Part shown: one piece after another, positions 22,981 through 27,810 of the stretch | Position numbering within the stretch: position 1 is the first letter of the stretch | How the letters are laid out: every line of letters starts with the position of its first letter | Origin: Deltaproteobacteria bacterium | Lineage (GTDB): Bacteria > Desulfobacterota > DSM-4660 > Desulfatiglandales > HGW-15 | Direction: 5' to 3' | NCBI GenBank assembly: GCA_019308985.1 | Contig: JAFDHB010000027.1 | Coordinates: 1 to 27,810, forward strand | Length of the DNA: 27,810 nt | Translations under genes and position numbers: made by a program | The notes under the pieces: model-generated | What the model was told of the DNA's origin: nothing | The model's input: the letters and a program-made list of their open reading frames with translations, nothing else | The model's database searches: none

Positions 22981-23250
22981 ATGACAGGCACAACGGAAAA
23001 GGAGTGCTACGGTGTCCTCGACAAGGTCTTTCCCATGGGCAAAGAGGGCTTGAGGGAGGTAAGGGAGGAGTGTTTTGAGTGTCCCCACAAGACGCCGTGC
23101 CTGAGGGCCGCCCTCGAGACAAAGGAAGGCCTGGAAATGAGGAGCCAAAGGCTTGAAAGGATGAGGGAAGGGGGTGTCTTGGGAGCCTTGAGAAGATGGT
23201 CCAGGAAGAAGGAACTTGCCAGGTTGATAAAGGAGAAAGAACAGGAGTAA
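22981..23250 (+). CDS. Small four-cysteine protein of unknown function
   Basis: This 89-residue protein contains Cys9 and a C31-x2-C34-x5-C40 group (ECFECPHKTPC), then a strongly basic, probably helical C-terminus rich in Arg, Lys and Glu (about 50-89). Four Cys in this spacing could bind zinc or an iron-sulfur cluster. No family is recognised. The start at ATG 22981 has GAGAGGGGT immediately upstream; an open frame reaches back to 22891 through the structured leader but is not preferred. Its stop codon overlaps the start of the next gene (TAATG), so the two proteins are made together and may interact. Confidence 0.7.
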   Translation: MTGTTEKECYGVLDKVFPMGKEGLREVREECFECPHKTPCLRAALETKEGLEMRSQRLERMREGGVLGALRRWSRKKELARLIKEKEQE

Positions 23251-24044
23251 TGGTCCTAATAGTCTGCCCGAACTGTAATTTCTCAAAGGAGGTCCAGAGG
23301 GAAAAGATCCCTCCGGGCGTGAAATTTGCAACCTGTCCGAGATGCAAGAGGCGGTTCCAGTTGGTTCTCAGTCAGGGGTTTACCGAAGAGGGGGACAGGG
23401 GGCAGGGAGAAGGCCGCAGTGCTGAATCATCGGCCGGTAATAAGCTGCCCCCTTGGGAAAACCGGCTGGAGCTGGGTATTTGGCAAGGGATATACAGGAC
23501 CTTCAAGGAAGTCCTCTTGTCACCCGAGACGTTTTTCAACAACATGAATTGCGAGAGGGGGGTCAAGGAACCCATGGCCTTCGGGATTCGGTTGGGATCC
23601 ATTGGGTCCATGTTGAGCTTTTTCTGGCAGTTTCTGACGGGCTGGGGAGGGATCGCGTCCGTGGCGCAGGGTGTATTGGGGCAGATCGGCGTTGGCCTTG
23701 TTTTTGTGGCCGTCATGGTTCTAATACCCCTTTTTGTCCTGGTGATCATGTTTCTTGCGAGTGCCGGTATGCATCTTTGCCTATTGATCCTGAAGGCGGG
23801 GAACAAGGGGTTTGAAGGCACCTTCAGGGTGGTGGCCTATTCCCAGGCGGCCCAGGTCCTGGGGTTTTTCCCCTTTGTGGGAGGACTGATAGGAGGGTTT
23901 TGGCAGTTCATAATTCAGATAATTGGTCTGAGGGAAATACACGGGACATCCTACTTGAGGGTCTTTATGGCCCTTTTCCTGGGTTTGGTCCTTATAGTCA
24001 TCATCGTCGTCGCCATGGTAATCCCCTTTATCCTCCTGGTATGA
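23250..24044 (+). CDS. Zinc-ribbon protein with Yip1-like membrane domain
   Basis: This 264-residue protein starts with a zinc ribbon of the MJ0042 type (C6-P-N-C9 ... C29-P-R-C32, then KRRFQL), a hydrophilic linker (about 40-75) and a membrane domain with about five hydrophobic segments (from about residue 105), including WQGIYRTFKEVLLSPETFFNNM, the usual entry to bacterial Yip1 domains. The last segment is FMALFLGLVLIVIIVVAMVIPFILLV. The cellular role is unknown; the zinc ribbon faces the cytoplasm if the topology follows the positive-inside rule. ATG 23250 shares its A with the preceding TAA and has AGGAG upstream, so it is translationally coupled to the Cys-rich protein. Confidence 0.85.
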   Translation: MVLIVCPNCNFSKEVQREKIPPGVKFATCPRCKRRFQLVLSQGFTEEGDRGQGEGRSAESSAGNKLPPWENRLELGIWQGIYRTFKEVLLSPETFFNNMNCERGVKEPMAFGIRLGSIGSMLSFFWQFLTGWGGIASVAQGVLGQIGVGLVFVAVMVLIPLFVLVIMFLASAGMHLCLLILKAGNKGFEGTFRVVAYSQAAQVLGFFPFVGGLIGGFWQFIIQIIGLREIHGTSYLRVFMALFLGLVLIVIIVVAMVIPFILLV

Positions 24045-24169
24045 ATCCATGATGAGTTCAGGATTTGAGTGTAGGGGTTTGAGATTAACACGACTTGTGG
24101 CACCCAAAATGGACGTTGTTAGTCAAGTGCTGAAAATGGGTGCCGGTCAAAGGCGAATGTAGGTGAAAT

Positions 24170-26344
24170 TTGGAGACAAAAATAGACTACCATAGGGTAT
24201 TGAATCCAGCCCAACTGGAAGCTGTAATGACACTTGAGGGCCCCGTACTTGTCATAGCAGGGGCCGGGAGCGGCAAGACGAGGACCCTGGTCTACAGGGT
24301 GGCGCGCCTTGTTGAAACAGGTGTGGTACCGGAGAGCATCCTCCTGTTGACCTTCACTAGAAAGGCTGCCGCCGAGATGCTGGAGCGGGCCGCAGGATTG
24401 GCTGACGAGAGGTGCAGACGCGTATCGGGAGGAACCTTTCATTCCTTGGCTTACAGGGTGTTAAGGTCCAATGCCTCTCTCTTGGGATTCCAAGATTCCT
24501 TTACCATCCTTGACAGGTCAGACATGGAGGAGGTTATCCATTCCCTTGTCAGGGACATGCAAATAGAGAGGCGGTCGGTTCGTTTCCCCAAACGTTCCAC
24601 CCTTGCCAACATCCTGAGTAAATCCGCAAACCTTCAAGTGGGTATCCAAGATATCCTGAGGGTCGAATACGCCCAGTTCCTCGAGTACGGCCCAGAGATT
24701 GAAAGGCTGGCATCCTTTTACAAGGGGTACAAGAAAGAAAATCAGTTGATGGATTACGATGATCTCTTGATACTCTTCAGGGAGTTGCTGGCGGGAAACA
24801 ATGGTGTGAGGGATAGGCTCGGCGAGCAATATCGCTATATCATGGTGGACGAATACCAGGACACGAATGCCATCCAGGCGGATATAATAAGGTGGATGGC
24901 GGAAAAGCATCATAATGTCATGGTGGTCGGGGATGACTCCCAGTCCATCTATTCCTTCCGGGGGGCGAACTACAGGAACATGTTTGACTTTCCGAAGATT
25001 TTTCCGGGGGTCAAGACGATCAAGCTGGAAGAGAACTACCGATCGACCCAGCCCATCCTCTCCCTCACGAATGCCCTCATGGAGCAGGCAGTGGAAAGCT
25101 ACACCAAGTGCCTGTTCACCAAGAGGCAGGGAGGGGAGAGGCCTCGTGTTATCGACACTGGAACGGAACCCGAGCAGGCCCTTTTCGTCTGCCAATCCAT
25201 AAGGGACCTGATGACGAGGGGCCAATCCATTAGGGACATCGCCGTGCTATTCAGGGCGGCCTATCATTCCTTTGAACTGGAGATGGAACTCAACAGACAA
25301 GGCGTGCCCTATGTCAAATATGGGGGCTTCAAGTTCCTGGAATCGGCCCATATCAAGGACCTCCTTTCCCATCTCAGGGTGCTGGTGAACAGAGACGATG
25401 CGATAAGCTGGGGCCGGGTCCTCAGGCTCATCAAGAACATAGGCCAGAGCAAGAGCCAGGCCATATTAAACTGGATAAAGGAGAAAAGGTGCCATCCATG
25501 GCAGGTAGATCAATGGCCGGGCCTGAGAAAGGCCGATGAAGGACTCATAAAGTTGGCGGCACTCTTCGGGGCCCTTTCAGAGAAGGGGATGAAGCCGGAG
25601 GCGGCGGTCAAACTTGTCCTGGACTACTATGAGCCTATCTTGATGGAAAGATATGATGATTTCCCCAGGCGTTACAGGGAGCTGGAACAGTTGATATCGA
25701 TGGCCGGGAGGTACAAGGGGATGAGATCCTTCCTGGATGACCTGATCATGGAACCCCCGAACAGCCCTGCCGAGTTGATCGGCTATCCCAAGAAAGAGTC
25801 ATTGACGCTTTCCACGGTCCACTCCGCAAAGGGCCTTGAGTGGACTACCGTTTTCATAATATGGGTAATGGATGGATTTTTCCCTCCGGCGAGGGCAAAC
25901 AACAATCTGGAAATGTTTGAAGAGGAAAGGCGCCTCCTGTACGTGGCGGCCACACGGGCGAAAGATCAACTATTCATCTGCTACCCCGGACTGGAGACAG
26001 ACCGGGGTTGGTCAGCCTCATACTACAACAGTTCAATGTCCTTCCGGGGTGGTGCCCCTTGCTCCTTTATTCAGTCTCTTCCAGGCCGGGTGGTCGAGTA
26101 TTGCTCTTACAGGGGAGGGATAAGGCGGGATATGGAAAATCGAAGCCACGGGGAACAAGAAAGCCCTCCTCAGAGGGAGGTAGTGGGTCATGAAGGGCTG
26201 CGCCCCGGGGACAAGGTCCGTCACCCGGCCTTTGGTCAGGGGGTTGTATCAAAGTTCCTGGACAGGGAGAAAGTGGAGGTCCTGTTCAGAAAGGTGGGAA
26301 GGAAGCTCCTCCACCTGGGATACACGACCCTGGAGAAAGTTTGA
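24170..26344 (+). CDS. uvrD: UvrD/PcrA/Rep-family ATP-dependent DNA helicase
   Basis: This 724-residue protein is a superfamily 1A 3'-5' DNA helicase, used in repair and in clearing replication blocks. Motifs in order: Q-motif LNPAQLEAV, motif I GAGSGKTRT (31-39), Ia LTFTRKAAAEM, II YIMVDEYQDTN (about 222-232), III VGDDSQSIYSFRGA (about 252-265), IV LEENYRST, V TVHSAKGLEW (about 546-555) and VI EERRLLYVAATRAKDQL (about 584-600). The C-terminal RPGDKVRHPAFGQGVVSKF (about 676-694) is the Tudor-like tail of UvrD/PcrA that contacts RNA polymerase. The start is TTG 24170, preceded by AGGTGAAA; no in-frame ATG lies nearby. It is somewhat longer than E. coli UvrD (720). The 125 bases upstream show no clear promoter. 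Confidence 0.93.
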   Translation: METKIDYHRVLNPAQLEAVMTLEGPVLVIAGAGSGKTRTLVYRVARLVETGVVPESILLLTFTRKAAAEMLERAAGLADERCRRVSGGTFHSLAYRVLRSNASLLGFQDSFTILDRSDMEEVIHSLVRDMQIERRSVRFPKRSTLANILSKSANLQVGIQDILRVEYAQFLEYGPEIERLASFYKGYKKENQLMDYDDLLILFRELLAGNNGVRDRLGEQYRYIMVDEYQDTNAIQADIIRWMAEKHHNVMVVGDDSQSIYSFRGANYRNMFDFPKIFPGVKTIKLEENYRSTQPILSLTNALMEQAVESYTKCLFTKRQGGERPRVIDTGTEPEQALFVCQSIRDLMTRGQSIRDIAVLFRAAYHSFELEMELNRQGVPYVKYGGFKFLESAHIKDLLSHLRVLVNRDDAISWGRVLRLIKNIGQSKSQAILNWIKEKRCHPWQVDQWPGLRKADEGLIKLAALFGALSEKGMKPEAAVKLVLDYYEPILMERYDDFPRRYRELEQLISMAGRYKGMRSFLDDLIMEPPNSPAELIGYPKKESLTLSTVHSAKGLEWTTVFIIWVMDGFFPPARANNNLEMFEEERRLLYVAATRAKDQLFICYPGLETDRGWSASYYNSSMSFRGGAPCSFIQSLPGRVVEYCSYRGGIRRDMENRSHGEQESPPQREVVGHEGLRPGDKVRHPAFGQGVVSKFLDREKVEVLFRKVGRKLLHLGYTTLEKV

Positions 26345-26457
26345 GAAATCTCGGGCCTTGGGCGTCACAACCATGAATACCCTTGCAGCGTGAGGGGACC
26401 CTTAGGAGTCGGCACGCCAAATTGCAGGATTTGAGAGAGAATGCAGTGACTGGGAAG

Positions 26458-27741
26458 ATGACATACGGGGACGCCGTCAAGTACCTCTTCGGACTCCAAA
26501 AATACGGGATAAAGTTCGGACTCAACAAGACGGTCAACCTGCTCAAGGCCTTTGGCGACCCTCACGAGGGGGAAAAATACATACACATCGCGGGAACCAA
26601 TGGCAAAGGCTCGGTCGGAGCCATGCTCGAGTCCATCCTCCTCCAGGCGGGTTTGAAGGTCGGATTCTATTCTTCGCCCCACCTTGTTCGATTCACGGAG
26701 AGGTTCCGGGTGAACGGCCGGGAGATATCAAGGGATGAGGTTGCAGACCTCACCGGGGAATTCCTGGGTGTAATAGACCCTAAGGAGCCTCCCACCTTTT
26801 TCGAGGTGACCACCGCCATGGCCCTGGTGTACTTTGCAAGAAAGGGAACCGATATTTCCATAATGGAAGTGGGAATGGGGGGGCGCCTGGACGCTACAAA
26901 CGTCATCAGGCCTCTTGTATCAGTCATAACCAATATTTCGCGGGATCACGAGTTTTTCCTGGGTTCCCGCATCCTGGACATAGCCGGGGAGAAGGCCGGG
27001 ATCATCAAGGAGGGCATAGAATTGGTGACCGGGGCGTCCCAGCCACAGGTCATCGAGCTTTTCCAAAGGATATGCAGAGAGCGGAAGGCCCCCCTGATAA
27101 GGGTCGGCAAGGATGTCCGCTTCCGCTCAAGGGGTCGGAAATTCAATTACTATGGCCTGGGCTGGAGGCTCAATTCCCTGGAGGTCGGATTAGAAGGGAG
27201 ATTCCAACACAGAAATGCGGCACTTGCCTTGACAGTATTAGAAGTGCTTGAAAGAAAAGGGTTTCCAGTATCCTCCGAGGAAATCAGAAGAGGTCTCGAA
27301 GGGGTGAGCTGGCCGGGAAGGGTGCATGTGGTCGGGAGAGAGCCGCTAGTGATCCTGGACGGGGCGCACAATCCCAGGGCCATAAGGGAAATGCTTGGGG
27401 CAATAAGGGACGGATTCAACTATGAACGTCTCATCCTGGTGCTGGGTGTTATGGAGGACAAGGACATAAATGGTATTGTCCGAAGAATAGTCCCTCAATC
27501 GGATTACGTAATATACACCAGGCCTGAATATTACAGGGCTGCGAGGCCGGAAGGACTCATGAAAGCCGCTTCACTTCTAGGGCGGGCCGGGGAGGTGGTT
27601 CCGAAAATAGGCAGGGCCATTGAAAGGGCCAGGCAGCTGGCAGGCCCCGCGGACCTGGTCCTGATCACGGGATCCCTCTTTACAGTGGGAGAAGCCATGA
27701 AGCACTTCTTCCCCAAGGTGGTAAACGCGGACGAGTCATAG
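26458..27741 (+). CDS. folC: Bifunctional folylpolyglutamate synthase/dihydrofolate synthase
   Basis: This 427-residue Mur-ligase-family enzyme adds glutamate to dihydropteroate and to folates, using ATP, in the cytoplasm. The start MTYGDAVKYLFGLQKYGIKFGL is family-typical; the P-loop is IAGTNGKGSVGAML (about 45-58), followed by YSSPHLVRFTERFRVNGREIS, FFEVTTAMALVYFA, VGMGGRLDATNVI and the C-terminal-domain motif LDGAHNPRAIREM (about 299-311). Length is normal. ATG 26458 is chosen by family alignment; GTG 26446, with GAGAGA upstream, is a real alternative, and the frame is open to 26383. It lies about 110 bases after the helicase gene in the same direction. Confidence 0.93.
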   Translation: MTYGDAVKYLFGLQKYGIKFGLNKTVNLLKAFGDPHEGEKYIHIAGTNGKGSVGAMLESILLQAGLKVGFYSSPHLVRFTERFRVNGREISRDEVADLTGEFLGVIDPKEPPTFFEVTTAMALVYFARKGTDISIMEVGMGGRLDATNVIRPLVSVITNISRDHEFFLGSRILDIAGEKAGIIKEGIELVTGASQPQVIELFQRICRERKAPLIRVGKDVRFRSRGRKFNYYGLGWRLNSLEVGLEGRFQHRNAALALTVLEVLERKGFPVSSEEIRRGLEGVSWPGRVHVVGREPLVILDGAHNPRAIREMLGAIRDGFNYERLILVLGVMEDKDINGIVRRIVPQSDYVIYTRPEYYRAARPEGLMKAASLLGRAGEVVPKIGRAIERARQLAGPADLVLITGSLFTVGEAMKHFFPKVVNADES

Positions 27742-27756
27742 GAAATTGAGAGACAG

Positions 27757-27810
27757 ATGCACGTGCCCTTGGGAAAATCAAGAGTCCTCCTGATCTTGGC
27801 AATGTTTTTT
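27757..27810 (+). CDS. 5' end of a probable exported protein (cut by the window end)
   Basis: ATG 27757 follows folC by 15 bases with GAGAGACAG upstream, and the frame is open to the last base: MHVPLGKSRVLLILAMFF. A basic residue pair followed by a hydrophobic run looks like the start of a signal peptide. In related Desulfobacterota, folC is often followed by an outer-membrane LPS-assembly gene (lptD), but 18 residues cannot prove this. Confidence 0.5.
   Translation, partial: MHVPLGKSRVLLILAMFF

Overview
The window looks like a chromosomal segment of an anaerobic member of the Desulfobacterota (former Deltaproteobacteria). This is inferred from gene style and order: a DsrE-family protein with an apparent in-frame selenocysteine codon, a MoxR/CoxE-type ATPase-VWA pair, a UvrD helicase followed by folC, short Cys-rich proteins, and many small mobile and MITE-like sequences. 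No rRNA, tRNA or ribosomal protein gene is present to fix the taxonomy.

Layout. (1) 1-540: the distal end of a decayed IS21-family element (IstB remnant, terminal repeats). (2) 614-2449, minus strand: a DUF2784 membrane protein and an AAA ATPase with a DUF4143 C-terminus; upstream of the latter lie a promoter and four 33-bp tandem repeats. (3) 2608-3034: nested inverted repeats without a gene. (4) 3035-3391: a DsrE-like gene that reads through TGA as U-x-P-C, with a SECIS-like hairpin after the TGA. (5) 3754-5679: a family 9 glycosyltransferase (minus) divergent from htpX (plus). (6) 5793-8202: promoter, structured leader and intrinsic terminator, then a MoxR ATPase and a VWA protein. (7) 8305-9393: an FMN-dependent alpha-hydroxy-acid oxidase homologue.

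(8) 9551-21600: a catabolic island bracketed by two inverted copies of a MITE-like repeat. It holds an Lrp/AsnC regulator, a DUF917 (S-methyl-thiohydantoin desulfurase-like) protein, a HyuA-type hydantoinase/oxoprolinase, an M29/NicX-like metalloenzyme, a complete branched-chain-amino-acid-type ABC transporter (binding protein, two ATPases, two permeases), a truncated Asp/Glu/hydantoin racemase, a nitroreductase and a DUF6092 protein. Together these suggest uptake and opening of a hydantoin-, thiohydantoin- or other N-heterocycle-type substrate. The island is partly decayed: an IS630 element sits exactly inside the M29-like gene, and the racemase has lost its N-terminal half.

(9) 21634-27810: a Crp/Fnr regulator (minus), a structured non-coding stretch, a four-Cys small protein coupled to a zinc-ribbon/Yip1-like membrane protein, a UvrD-family helicase, folC, and the first codons of a probable exported protein.

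The strongest novelty candidates are the putative DsrE selenoprotein, the (thio)hydantoin-like catabolic island, the leader-terminator unit before moxR and the 33-bp repeat array. All calls come from reading the sequence and from family knowledge; no database search was run.
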